The notes under the pieces: model-generated | What the model saw: only the letters and a program-made list of their open reading frames with translations | What the model was told of the DNA's origin: nothing | Database searches by the model: none | From: Cognatishimia activa | GTDB lineage: Bacteria; Pseudomonadota; Alphaproteobacteria; Rhodobacterales; Rhodobacteraceae | Direction of reading: 5' to 3' | NCBI RefSeq assembly: GCF_026016445.1 | Contig: NZ_CP096147.1 | Coordinates: forward strand, 904,501 to 968,500 | Length of the DNA: 64,000 bases | Translations under genes and position numbers: made by a program | In this document: piece by piece, positions 40,947 through 49,400 of the stretch | Numbering within the stretch: the stretch's first letter is position 1 | Layout: each line of letters starts with the position of its first letter

Positions 40947-41969
40947 TTACCGAGATGAAGCGCGGCGCAGAAGATTGGCGGCGTTCTTATTCAGCAACAG
41001 GCGTTCGTTGAGCTCAACTGCCAGAGATTCCGGGTTTGAAAGGCCCGGTTGGCTGTTCCTGAACTTTTCACCCAAGGCCTTTGGCAAAACGGATTCTGTC
41101 TTGTCATCGACCAGCATGGTTTCTGCTGCGATACCCTCGGCAAAAATGATGTGATGATCATCAAACAACAGCTGAAAATACTCTACAAAGCCACCGTTTT
41201 GCACGTAAACGCTATCGCCATTCAGCAGATAGCGCGCCTTGATCATCACCTCGGCGCGTCCAGCGTTCAGCTTGTCCTCGCGTTGGTACACAAAGAGGCG
41301 GTGGTCGGGGTTTACCAACAGGTCGTTGAGATTGTTCAAGGCGCCTGCCTTGATCACAATCGGAGCAAATGGGCCCATAGCGCGCACTGTGGAACGCCCA
41401 ATCCAGCGCACTTCCTGCGCGCCAGCATCACGTGTCAAAACCTTATCGCCAACAGAAAGCTGTTCAACCGGCTTTTGAATACCATTGGCCATCGTGACAT
41501 GCGTGCCACGTGTGAACGAAACGCAATTCGTCAGCGCCAAGCGGCGATGCGCATTTTCACGGTCAATGCCGACCAGCGTGTAGGCCATCTTTGGATTGAT
41601 CGGGGCAAAAGCGTGCAGATAGATGTCAGCAACATTGCCGCCTTCGTCGACTTCCACCAAAATGAGTGCTTCGACGGTGTCGCCCGAAGACTGCATCAAT
41701 GTGATGCTGCAATCGAGGTATAACGTTGCAAACGGGCGACCGACGGATGAGGTTTCACTAATGGCAAATGAGCCGTCGTCACTTGGCCGCATGGCCAATA
41801 CAGTCGGGTAGGCACCTTGGCGCAGCTCATAAAGATCATCCAGCATCAGCTCTGCCGCAAATGACAGCGCGTCACCTTCGTTGGCGCCATTCACCACGCG
41901 GAAATCAGCTGCCCGAAAAACCGGAAGCTGTTGTCCTTTGCGATCCTGTTGCGGCACTGCTTGTGTCAT
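40947..41969 (-). CDS. Hint (Hedgehog/intein) domain protein with Ser at the nucleophile position
   Basis: A 340-residue protein. The Hint domain runs from about residue 150: VSFTRGTHVTMANGIQKPVEQL, VGDKVLTRD, VRWIGR, VNPDHRLFV, HHIIFAEGIAAETM. Rhodobacterales Hint proteins usually have CFxxGT at the start of the domain; here the residue just before FTRGT is Ser, with a Cys two residues earlier. The N-terminal 145 residues are strand-rich and of unknown function. ATG at 41969 has GAGGA 7 bases upstream. Many relatives are secreted and may self-cleave, which is inference here. Confidence 0.8.
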   Translation of the reverse strand: MTQAVPQQDRKGQQLPVFRAADFRVVNGANEGDALSFAAELMLDDLYELRQGAYPTVLAMRPSDDGSFAISETSSVGRPFATLYLDCSITLMQSSGDTVEALILVEVDEGGNVADIYLHAFAPINPKMAYTLVGIDRENAHRRLALTNCVSFTRGTHVTMANGIQKPVEQLSVGDKVLTRDAGAQEVRWIGRSTVRAMGPFAPIVIKAGALNNLNDLLVNPDHRLFVYQREDKLNAGRAEVMIKARYLLNGDSVYVQNGGFVEYFQLLFDDHHIIFAEGIAAETMLVDDKTESVLPKALGEKFRNSQPGLSNPESLAVELNERLLLNKNAANLLRRASSR

Positions 41970-42112
41970 GCCCGATCCTCTGTCTTGAGCTTTTGCCTTG
42001 CTTTCCATCAGTTCTGCTGACCAATTATGGCAACAAGAGGGATCGGCCTCGGCAATTTGCTGGCGGTTACGTGAAAATCCGGCGAAGTTAATCAGAAATA
42101 GGGGAGCCAGAG

Positions 42113-42892
42113 ATGGATCTTGGAATCGCAGGGAAAAAGGCGCTGGTTTGCGCAAGCTCAAAAGGTCTGGGACTGGGCTGTGCAGAGGCTTTGGCAGAAG
42201 CGGGCGTTGATCTGGTCATGAATGCGCGCGGTGCAGAGGCTTTAGAAGCTGCCGCCGCTGATATCCGCTCGCGATTTGGCGTTTCTGTTCAAACGGTTGC
42301 AGCTGATGTCTCCACCGAAGACGGCCAGAAGGCAGTGCTAGATGCATCTGAGGGCGTCGATATTCTGGTGACCAACGCTGGTGGCCCGCCTCCGGGCATG
42401 TGGACGGATTGGGACCGCGAGGATTTCATCAAGGCGCTTGATGCCAATATGCTGGCACCGATTGCTCTGATGAAGACGCTGCTGCCAGGTATGATCGACA
42501 AAGGCTGGGGGCGAGTGGTGAATATCACTTCTGTCTCTGTGAAAGCGCCCATTCCTGTGCTGGGTCTGTCCAACTCCGCACGAGCCGGTCTTACAGGCTA
42601 TGTGGCAGGGACAGCGCGTCAGGTCGCAGGAAAAGGCGTGACCATTAACAACCTGCAGCCGGGTATTCACGCGACGGATCGTGCTGTGTCTCTGGATACC
42701 GGCGCAAGTCAGGCGCAGGGTATTTCCTATGAAGAGGCGCAGTCACAGCGTTATGCCAGCATACCGGCAGGCCGCTATGGCACGCGGCAAGAGTTTGGCG
42801 CGACCTGTGCATTCCTCTGTTCGCAGCACGCGGGTTTTATCGTCGGGCAGAACGTTCTGCTGGATGGCGGCGCAACAAACACAACAATGTAA
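42113..42892 (+). CDS. SDR-family oxidoreductase lacking the usual Tyr-x3-Lys
   Basis: A 259-residue Rossmann-fold protein. The cofactor loop is CASSKGLGLGCAEALAEAG (TGxxxGxG-like, residues 13-31), and NAGGPPPG is the NNAG equivalent. At the catalytic place the sequence is ITSVSVKAPIPVLGLSNSARAGL. The Ser is present, but the positions of Tyr and Lys are Ser and Arg. The C-terminal GQNVLLDGGATN is normal. Length is typical. A known subgroup of SDRs with LSNSARAGL shares this, so the activity may differ from classical ketoreductases. Confidence 0.85.
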   Translation: MDLGIAGKKALVCASSKGLGLGCAEALAEAGVDLVMNARGAEALEAAAADIRSRFGVSVQTVAADVSTEDGQKAVLDASEGVDILVTNAGGPPPGMWTDWDREDFIKALDANMLAPIALMKTLLPGMIDKGWGRVVNITSVSVKAPIPVLGLSNSARAGLTGYVAGTARQVAGKGVTINNLQPGIHATDRAVSLDTGASQAQGISYEEAQSQRYASIPAGRYGTRQEFGATCAFLCSQHAGFIVGQNVLLDGGATNTTM

Positions 42893-42909
42893 TGGCAAGG
42901 GGTACGGGT

Positions 42910-44034
42910 GTGACACAGGGGTTTTCGCTGGCAGATCAGCTGTTTAACGAAAGCAGTATTGGTGATTTGGCGGCTGAGTTTGCTGCTGGTGTGGATGGGT
43001 TTGATGCCGAAGGTTTTACGAAAGAGGTACTCAGCCGCTTTCCAGATCAAGCGCTTCTTGAGCGGCTGGAGTGGATTGTAGATTGCCTTGAAACGCGTCT
43101 TTCAGACGATTTCACCATCATGGCGGATCAGCTCGAGGCTGCGATGATCCCCGAACTTGATCCCACCCGTACTGATGATGATTTTGGTCGTTTCATCCAC
43201 GCACCACCGGGCTATCTGGCAGTGCGCCATGGGCTGGAAAACCACCGTGATCGCGCCCTTGATCTGATCTATGAGAACACCAAGCGGTTTTCGATGGAAT
43301 GGCCCATTCGGCCTTTCCTGAACCGTTGGCCAGAAGAGACCATGGCGCGGTTGAAGGACTGGGCGACGGATGACAACTACCATGTGCGCAGACTTGTGTC
43401 TGAGGGTACGCGGCCCAAACTGCCTTGGGCTAAGAAGCTTGACATGGATGTGCCGGAACCGCTGCCGCTCCTTGATGTGCTGCATGCGGACCCCACACGC
43501 TATGTGACACGATCAGTCGCTAACCATCTGAATGATATTGCGAAAACTCACCCGGATTTGGTGGTTGATACGCTGAAGGCCTGGAACAAGGCGGGTAAGC
43601 AAGACCCGAAAGAACTGGATTGGATGACCCGCCACGCCCTGCGGACGTTAATCAAACAGGGGCATGTTGGGGCGATGGACTTACTGGGGTTCAAAGCAGA
43701 TGCTCCGGTCACGCTGAAACGGCTTTCGCTAGACAGTGACAAGGTTATCGCGGGCGAGGCACTGCAGTTTGAACTCGACCTGGAGGCCTCCGAAGAAAGC
43801 CCGGTTATCATCGACTATGTGATCCATTTCCAGAAAGCTGGTGGAAAGGTCTCTCCCAAGGTGTTCAAGCTGAAACAGGCCGTGTTGAAGGCAGGTAAGG
43901 CGCAATCATTTGCCAAGAAACATGTGCTGAAGGCCAATGCGACCACGTTCAAACTCTTTCCCGGCGCGCATAAGATCGTCATTCAAGTAAATGGGCGACA
44001 CTTGGGCGAGGCGGATTTCGAAGTTTCGATTTGA
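42910..44034 (+). CDS. DNA alkylation repair protein, HEAT-repeat (AlkC/AlkD-like) type
   Basis: About 374 residues of helical repeats: WATDDNYHVRRLVSEGTRPKLPW, RYVTRSVANHLNDIAKTHPDLV and HALRTLIKQGHVGAMDLLGF match HEAT-like repeats of AlkC/AlkD-type alkylpurine DNA glycosylases. A C-terminal beta-sandwich-like domain follows from about residue 270. GTG at 42910 is preferred, as AAGGGG lies 7 bases upstream and the protein then starts MTQGFSLADQLFN. An ATG at 42892, fused to the SDR stop (TAATG), is the alternative. It would excise alkylated bases. Confidence 0.82.
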   Translation: MTQGFSLADQLFNESSIGDLAAEFAAGVDGFDAEGFTKEVLSRFPDQALLERLEWIVDCLETRLSDDFTIMADQLEAAMIPELDPTRTDDDFGRFIHAPPGYLAVRHGLENHRDRALDLIYENTKRFSMEWPIRPFLNRWPEETMARLKDWATDDNYHVRRLVSEGTRPKLPWAKKLDMDVPEPLPLLDVLHADPTRYVTRSVANHLNDIAKTHPDLVVDTLKAWNKAGKQDPKELDWMTRHALRTLIKQGHVGAMDLLGFKADAPVTLKRLSLDSDKVIAGEALQFELDLEASEESPVIIDYVIHFQKAGGKVSPKVFKLKQAVLKAGKAQSFAKKHVLKANATTFKLFPGAHKIVIQVNGRHLGEADFEVSI

Positions 44035-44133
44035 CCTGTCGATGTCGGCACCCTGATGAGAAAAGCCTCGATCTTCACTGACGCGCCTTCACAATCCCGT
44101 GGGAAGGCAACACGGTGCTGGTTTGCGCAAATC

Positions 44134-44173
44134 TGTCCTGTTAGGCCGATCTAAACGACCGAAATACAGGACA
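44134..44173 (+). promoter_or_regulatory. Inverted repeat covering the symporter ribosome binding site
   Basis: TGTCCTGT (44134-44141) is repeated in inverse as ACAGGACA (44166-44173), with 24 bases between. The second arm contains the AGGA ribosome binding site, 7 bases from the ATG at 44179. Pairing would hide it, so translational control is possible; it could also be a protein operator. Confidence 0.45.
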
Positions 44174-44178
44174 AAACC

Positions 44179-45555
44179 ATGCAGGCCACCGCCGTTATCG
44201 CCATTTTCGCCTTTATCATATTGGCGAGTCTCTACGTCGCACCACGTCGCGCCAGTATTGAAGGGTTTTTCTCTGGATCAGGCGCAGAAGGCCGGGCACC
44301 GGGCCTTTGGACCTTGGTGCTGAGTCAGGTGACAACATGGATTTTTGCGCGCTCCTTAATGAACGCGGCCATCCTTGGTTTCTTCTACGGCATTGCCGGT
44401 GTTCTGGCCTATGCGGCTTACTACGGCTCGTTTCTGACAGGTGGTTTCATCATTGGCCGCATGCGTGCCAAAGGTGCTCGGTCGGTTCAAGACTGGCTGA
44501 CGGACCAATTCGGCTCAGTCGGGACGGGCTGCTACAACCTTGTCATCGCCCTACGTCTTTTGTCCGAGGTCTTTGCGAACCTGATCGTCGTCGGCCTGAT
44601 TTTCTCGGCTGCTCTGCCCGGGGTTGGTTTTGCCGAAGTCGGCAGCATTCTGATCGTTGGTCTTTTGGCTTTAGCCTATTCTGCTTGGGGTGGGCTGAGT
44701 GCAGCTTTGAAAACCGACGTGATGCAGATGTCTCTTTTCTTGGTGGTTTTCGCCGCAGCATTCTTAGCGTTGGTGCTGAGCCCAGGCTTTAGCCTTGGTG
44801 CAGTACTCACCGCAGAAGGTGCGTCAGGCCAGTATAATGGTTGGATCCTGCTTCTGGTCGCCTTACTGCAAGTCTTTTCCTATCCAGTGCATGACCCGGT
44901 CATGATGGATCGAGGTTTCATTGCAGATGAAGATACTACGCGTAAAAGCTTCATTCACGCCTTCTGGATTTCTGCGCTCTGCATAATCGCCTTTGGTTTC
45001 TTTGGCATTCAGGCCGCCTTGGAGGGCGCTGACTACGAAGGCGAGCTGATCGGCACTTGGGCGACCATCTTGCCGGCATGGGTCTTTGTTCTGCTCTTGG
45101 TATCTTTGCTGGTCTCTGCACTTTCAACGCTGGACAGCGCTTTGTCCTCTGCAGCACGACTGGTGGTTGAAGAACTACGCCTTGCGCCCAAAACCTTGAA
45201 TGGTGGCCGTATGGCGATGGTTGTCTTTGCTGTGGCAGGCGGTGCGTTGACGCTTTGGGGCAACCAATCGCTCTTTGATGCTGTTGCTGTTTCCGGCACT
45301 GCAAGCATGTTCCTGACGCCAGTGATTGTCGCGGCTCTGCTTGGCAATCGTATAGTGCCGCAATGGGCTTATCTCGTAAGCTTCGCGGTTGCGATGCTGG
45401 GCGCTGTTGCTTACTTCCTGCGTGGCAATGAACTTGTTGCTGCGATCCTGGTGGAGGGTCACAAATACGAACAGCTCCTGCAGATCTGTGTTGTCGTTCT
45501 GGTGATCGGTTTTGGCGCGGTTCTTCTAGGATCTCGCAGGGTTGATGCCCAATAA
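44179..45555 (+). CDS. Sodium:solute symporter family transporter
   Basis: A 458-residue inner-membrane protein with about 13 hydrophobic helices in the LeuT-like SSS pattern. IEGFFSGSGAEGRAPGLWTL near residues 23-42 is the first conserved loop. The region VSALSTLDSALSSAARLVVEEL, with adjacent Ser/Thr, fits the sodium-site helix of the family. The substrate is unknown. It lies upstream of an orphan ABC ATPase and the presumed sulfoquinovose genes, so solute uptake for that pathway is a possibility only. Confidence 0.85.
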   Translation: MQATAVIAIFAFIILASLYVAPRRASIEGFFSGSGAEGRAPGLWTLVLSQVTTWIFARSLMNAAILGFFYGIAGVLAYAAYYGSFLTGGFIIGRMRAKGARSVQDWLTDQFGSVGTGCYNLVIALRLLSEVFANLIVVGLIFSAALPGVGFAEVGSILIVGLLALAYSAWGGLSAALKTDVMQMSLFLVVFAAAFLALVLSPGFSLGAVLTAEGASGQYNGWILLLVALLQVFSYPVHDPVMMDRGFIADEDTTRKSFIHAFWISALCIIAFGFFGIQAALEGADYEGELIGTWATILPAWVFVLLLVSLLVSALSTLDSALSSAARLVVEELRLAPKTLNGGRMAMVVFAVAGGALTLWGNQSLFDAVAVSGTASMFLTPVIVAALLGNRIVPQWAYLVSFAVAMLGAVAYFLRGNELVAAILVEGHKYEQLLQICVVVLVIGFGAVLLGSRRVDAQ

Positions 45556-45579
45556 GGGGACTGCTACACCCATGCAAAA

Positions 45580-45598
45580 CCCGATGATTTTCATCGGG
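45580..45598. other. Perfect hairpin just before the ABC ATPase gene
   Basis: CCCGATGA-TTT-TCATCGGG forms an 8-bp stem with a 3-base loop. It ends 3 bases before the ATG at 45601 and begins 25 bases after the symporter stop. On the plus strand no T run follows. On the minus strand it would run into TTTTG. It may end symporter transcripts or hinder use of the first start codon. Confidence 0.5.
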
Positions 45599-45600
45599 CA

Positions 45601-46719
45601 ATGCATGAGGCCCACGTGAGCGCAGACCCCGTTTTAAAAACGCCCCCTCGGCTGGAAGTCCGAAATCTATTTCGCAGCTTTGGCGCTCGAAACGTTGTGG
45701 ATGGGGTCTCGCTTAGCATCGAACCGGGACAGGTGACCTGCCTTTTGGGGCCATCAGGCTGCGGAAAATCTACAACTTTGCGCATGATTGCTGGCGTGGA
45801 TATGCAAAGCCGTGGCGAAATTTACGTTGATGGCAACCTCATCTGCGACACTGTTTTTCGCATCCCTCCTGAGCGTCGCCAAATTGGTCTGATGTTCCAA
45901 GACTTCGCGCTTTTCCCGCACATGAGTGTTGCAGACAATGTGGCATTCGGTTTGAAAGATGGTGCTGAAAACAAACGAAAGCGTGTGGAAGAACTGCTTG
46001 AAAAGGTGGGGCTTTCTTGGGCGATCGACGAGTCGTCGCATCACCTTTCGGGCGGTGAACAGCAGCGTGTTGCACTTGCCAGAGCCTTGGCTCCAAGGCC
46101 GCGTATCATGCTGATGGATGAGCCGTTCTCGGGGCTTGATAACCGATTGCGCGATGGCATTCGCGATGAGACTTTGGCGCTGCTCAAAGAGGAGGACACT
46201 GCTGTTCTTCTTGTGACTCACGAGCCAGAAGAAGCGTTGCGTATGGCAGATGAAATTGCATTGATGCGCAACGGTAAGATCGTGCAGCAGGGGTCGCCTT
46301 ACAATATCTACCATGCTCCGGTTGACCGTGATGCGATGGCATTTTTCAGCGACATCAATATTATCTGTGGGCGCAGTAATGGGGCGATGACGCAGACCCT
46401 GTTTGGCGAATTTCTGACACCGGGAATCGCTGAGGGAACTGACGTTGAAATCGCCATTCGCCCACAGCATTTGCACTTGGATTTCTATCGCGATGGGTCC
46501 GGAATGAATCCGACAGAAGCCTTTGGTCAGGCTGCCGTTGGTAAAGTAGAACGGGCCCGTTTTATGGGAACCGAGAGCTTGCTAGAAATGCGCATGGAAG
46601 CAGATGGCACCTTGCTGAAAGCGACGGTGCCAAATGTGCTCCTGCCGCCGATTGGTACGCGATTCATGCTCTCATTCAGGCGCAATCGATGTTTTGTATT
46701 CCCAGTGAAATCACAGTAG
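45601..46719 (+). CDS. ABC transporter ATP-binding protein, FbpC/PotA type
   Basis: A 372-residue importer ATPase. Walker A GPSGCGKSTT, Q-loop FQDFALFPH, signature LSGGEQQRVALARALA, Walker B IMLMDEP and H-loop VTHEPEEALRMAD are complete. A C-terminal TOBE-like domain follows from about residue 245, as in iron(III), polyamine and sugar importers. No permease or binding protein lies beside it, so it is an orphan. The first ATG sits directly behind a hairpin. A GTG at 45616 with GAGG 5 bases upstream is an equally good start. Confidence 0.87.
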   Translation: MHEAHVSADPVLKTPPRLEVRNLFRSFGARNVVDGVSLSIEPGQVTCLLGPSGCGKSTTLRMIAGVDMQSRGEIYVDGNLICDTVFRIPPERRQIGLMFQDFALFPHMSVADNVAFGLKDGAENKRKRVEELLEKVGLSWAIDESSHHLSGGEQQRVALARALAPRPRIMLMDEPFSGLDNRLRDGIRDETLALLKEEDTAVLLVTHEPEEALRMADEIALMRNGKIVQQGSPYNIYHAPVDRDAMAFFSDINIICGRSNGAMTQTLFGEFLTPGIAEGTDVEIAIRPQHLHLDFYRDGSGMNPTEAFGQAAVGKVERARFMGTESLLEMRMEADGTLLKATVPNVLLPPIGTRFMLSFRRNRCFVFPVKSQ

Positions 46720-46729
46720 CGGAAGCCAA

Positions 46730-47233
46730 TTAGGCCTGCGTGAACACGCCGTGTTTGCCGCCGAAGAAAGCCAGCCCATCACCTTCGCGCATCTCTGCGC
46801 GAATGACTTCACCAAGAATGATGCGGTGATCGCCGCCTTCAAATTTGGCTGACTGTTTACACTCAAAACGTGCCAGTGTGTTGCGTAGCAAAGGCACGCC
46901 TTCAGCGCTGATATCGTGCTCGATATCTTTCAGCGCAAATGCATCTTTTGCAAAGCCCCAGCAGAGCGCTTCCTGATCAGCACCCAGCACATGAATGGCG
47001 TAGTGCTGAGCCGTATCAAAATAGGGGAAGCGACGAGAGGTTTTGCTGGGCGACCAGAGCACCATCGGCGGATCAAGCGACACAGAGGTAAAGCTATTGG
47101 CCGTGATGCCAACAGGGCCGTCCTCGGACATCGCTGTAACAACGGTCACGCCGGTAGCGAAACGCCCGAAGGCGTCGCGCAGAAGGCGGGTGTTGTCTGC
47201 GTCAGGTGCGAAACTGGTCACAGGTGCATTCAT
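46730..47233 (-). CDS. smoA: Flavin reductase, probable SmoA of a sulfoquinovose monooxygenase system
   Basis: A 167-residue flavin reductase-like protein: ATGVTVVTAMSEDGPVGITANSFTSVSLDPPMVLWSPSK is the FMN-binding N-terminal block, and GGDHRIILGEVI the C-terminal strand. Such enzymes supply reduced FMN to two-component monooxygenases, here the SsuD-like protein two genes upstream. The ATG is fused to the aldo-keto reductase stop (TGATG) and has GGAAG 7 bases before it. The sulfosugar role rests on the three-gene set, not on this protein alone. Confidence 0.82.
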   Translation of the reverse strand: MNAPVTSFAPDADNTRLLRDAFGRFATGVTVVTAMSEDGPVGITANSFTSVSLDPPMVLWSPSKTSRRFPYFDTAQHYAIHVLGADQEALCWGFAKDAFALKDIEHDISAEGVPLLRNTLARFECKQSAKFEGGDHRIILGEVIRAEMREGDGLAFFGGKHGVFTQA

Positions 47234-48123
47234 CACGGAACTTCCTTACCCAATGCTGCCTCGTAGAGCCGGTACCAGCTCTCGCGGTCAAGTTGCACTT
47301 TCAATGCGTCAGAAATACGACCGATCCGGTCCAAGTTATTGGTGCCCATCACAGGTAGTATTTTTGCTGGATGAGCCAAGAGGAAAGCGACAGCAACAGC
47401 CGCGCGATCTACGCCAAAGGCATTGGCGATCTCATCCATAACAGTACCAGCCTGTCCTGTGTCAGACATCAAACTACCGCCACCCAGAGGGGACCAAGCC
47501 ATAATCGCATTGTCCTGACGCTGGTGGAAGGCCAGATCACCATTGGTGAATGGGCTGATTTCTCCCAGAGAGATTTCAATCTGGTTGGTGACCAGTTTGG
47601 TCTTCATCGCAGACTGCAGCAGCTCCCAATCCCAAGGGCGGAAGTTTGAGACACCCACGTTGCGCACCTTGCCTGAGGCCACCATATCATCCAGCGCAGC
47701 GCCGGTTTCATTATGGTCCATCAGCGGGTCAGGGCGGTGGATCAGCAACAGATCGATGTGATCAATACCCATGTCCTGAAGGGAATGATCCACGGACTTC
47801 TCGATATGCGCACGAGAGGTGTCGTAGTATTTCACCTTTGCATCGGAATAGCGGCCCATCGGAGCGACAATGTCGCATTTGGTGACGATTTCCATTTGAT
47901 CCCGTAGTGCAGGATTTGCCTTAAGCGCGCCACCTAGGACCGCTTCGGCAACGTAACCGCCATAGATGTCAGCTTGATCAAAGGTGGTGATGCCCTGTTC
48001 CAGACAAGACTGGATTTTCGCCTCAACATGAGCCGGTGACGTGTCGGTGTCATCACCCAGACGCCACATGCCATAGACAATGCGGCTCATTTCGAGGGAT
48101 GGGGATAGTTTGACGCGATCCAT
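47233..48123 (-). CDS. smoB: YdhF-like aldo-keto reductase, probable 6-oxo-glucose reductase (SmoB)
   Basis: A 296-residue TIM-barrel AKR. Catalytic residues are visible as the Asp/Tyr in FDQADIYGGY (near residues 48-57), Lys in VTKCD and His in LLIHRPDPLMD. NVGVSNFRPWDW and PVMGTNNLDRIGRI complete the NADPH site. It resembles E. coli YdhF. In the sulfo-SMO pathway SmoB reduces 6-oxo-glucose, left after sulfite release, to glucose. The start shares a base with the monooxygenase stop, so coupling is tight. Confidence 0.82.
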   Translation of the reverse strand: MDRVKLSPSLEMSRIVYGMWRLGDDTDTSPAHVEAKIQSCLEQGITTFDQADIYGGYVAEAVLGGALKANPALRDQMEIVTKCDIVAPMGRYSDAKVKYYDTSRAHIEKSVDHSLQDMGIDHIDLLLIHRPDPLMDHNETGAALDDMVASGKVRNVGVSNFRPWDWELLQSAMKTKLVTNQIEISLGEISPFTNGDLAFHQRQDNAIMAWSPLGGGSLMSDTGQAGTVMDEIANAFGVDRAAVAVAFLLAHPAKILPVMGTNNLDRIGRISDALKVQLDRESWYRLYEAALGKEVP

Positions 48124-49280
48124 TAGCGGCGCACTCCGTTACCAAGTGGTGTTGCTGGGGTTCCGGCAGGCACGCGGCCATACTCATGCGGCAAAGAGCA
48201 TGTCTTGAGATTTGGCAATACGCGCGCGCCGAAGTGTTTCGCTTCGTCGATATGCGGATAGCCCGAGAAGATAAAGGCGCGAATGCCCATCTTTTGATAT
48301 TCTTCGATCTTGCTCATGACCTGATCGGTGGAACCCACGAGGGCTGCGCCACAGCCAGAACGCGCACGGCCTACGCCTGTCCAGAGGTTCGGTTCGATAT
48401 AGCCGAACTTATCTGCCAGCTCGCGGTTCTTGGCTTGGTGGCTGACGCCCAAAGAGGTGCTGTCGAGCGCGCGTTCGCGGATCATGCGGCCATATTCGTC
48501 GTCCAGCTTGGACACGATGTAATCCGCGTATTCGCGTGCTTCCGCTTCGGTGTCACGCACAATCATGTGCACGCGTAGGCCATAGTCGAGCGTGCGGTCG
48601 TATTTCTCAGCAACAGAATGCACCGCTTTCATACGACCAGCCAACTCGTCCATTTTTTCTGGCCACATCAGGTAGACGTCGCAGTGCTGGCCGCAAAGCT
48701 CCAGCGCCGCAGGGGAGTAGCCACCGAAATACAACAGCGGACCGCCGTTTTGCTGGTAAGGGCGCACCGGATCGGTTGTCAGGCCTTTGAAGTTATAAAC
48801 TTCGCCTTCGTAGTTGATCTCATCCTGTGTCCAGGCCTGTTTCAGGATTTCCACCACTTCACGGGACCGCTGATAGCGGTAGTTGCTGTCTTCTTTCTGC
48901 CCCGGGAAGTCAGAGCTGATGATATTGATTGTCAGGCGACCCTGCAGCATGTGATCCAGCGTCGCCACAGTACGGGCGAGCATGATTGGCTGCATCTCAC
49001 CACAGCGTACAGCCGCGAGGAGGTTGATTTTGTCGGTGATCGGCGCGCAGCCTGCGACAAAGGAGAGGGTGTCTTGGCCAACCTGATAAGACGATGGGCA
49101 TAGAATATTCCGGAAACCCTGTTCCTCAGCGACTTTCACGATGTCCGAGCAGTGCTCCCAAGAGCTGCGCAACTCACCTTCTGGCACACCCAAAAACTGG
49201 TAATCGTCTGAGCACAAAGCCGAAAACCAAGAGACTTCCGCCGCCTGTAGATCAGGGGATGTAATCGGAACCACTGTCAT
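48123..49280 (-). CDS. smoC: SsuD-like FMNH2-dependent monooxygenase, probable sulfoquinovose monooxygenase (SmoC)
   Basis: A 385-residue luciferase-fold enzyme. The blocks LYFGGYSPAALELCGQHCDVYLMW, LRVHMIVRDTEAEA, PNLWTGVGRARSGCGAALVGS and FIFSGYPHIDEAKHF follow E. coli SsuD closely, so a sulfonate is the likely substrate. In the sulfo-SMO pathway SmoC uses O2 and FMNH2 to split sulfoquinovose into 6-oxo-glucose and sulfite. It is the first gene of the minus-strand trio. Plain alkanesulfonate use is the alternative, but the AKR partner favours a sugar sulfonate. Confidence 0.85.
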   Translation of the reverse strand: MTVVPITSPDLQAAEVSWFSALCSDDYQFLGVPEGELRSSWEHCSDIVKVAEEQGFRNILCPSSYQVGQDTLSFVAGCAPITDKINLLAAVRCGEMQPIMLARTVATLDHMLQGRLTINIISSDFPGQKEDSNYRYQRSREVVEILKQAWTQDEINYEGEVYNFKGLTTDPVRPYQQNGGPLLYFGGYSPAALELCGQHCDVYLMWPEKMDELAGRMKAVHSVAEKYDRTLDYGLRVHMIVRDTEAEAREYADYIVSKLDDEYGRMIRERALDSTSLGVSHQAKNRELADKFGYIEPNLWTGVGRARSGCGAALVGSTDQVMSKIEEYQKMGIRAFIFSGYPHIDEAKHFGARVLPNLKTCSLPHEYGRVPAGTPATPLGNGVRR

Positions 49281-49333
49281 TTTTATTCCTTTGGGTTGCC
49301 ATCGCTTTCGTCTTAGTTAAACATCCAAATAAA

Positions 49334-49400
49334 GGTGCATCAATGGTGTATCAATTTTTTCTACCGCTCCTCTGACTCAGCGAAAGGGCTGTATCAATTT
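49334..49400. promoter_or_regulatory. Direct repeats in the smoC/gntR divergent promoter
   Basis: Three copies of a GGTGYATCAAT-like motif: GGTGCATCAAT (49334-49344), GGTGTATCAAT (49345-49355) and GGCTGTATCAATTT (49387-49400). The first two are one helical turn apart, and the third overlaps the gntR start codon about four turns further on. They are the natural candidate operators of the GntR protein encoded here. Confidence 0.55.
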
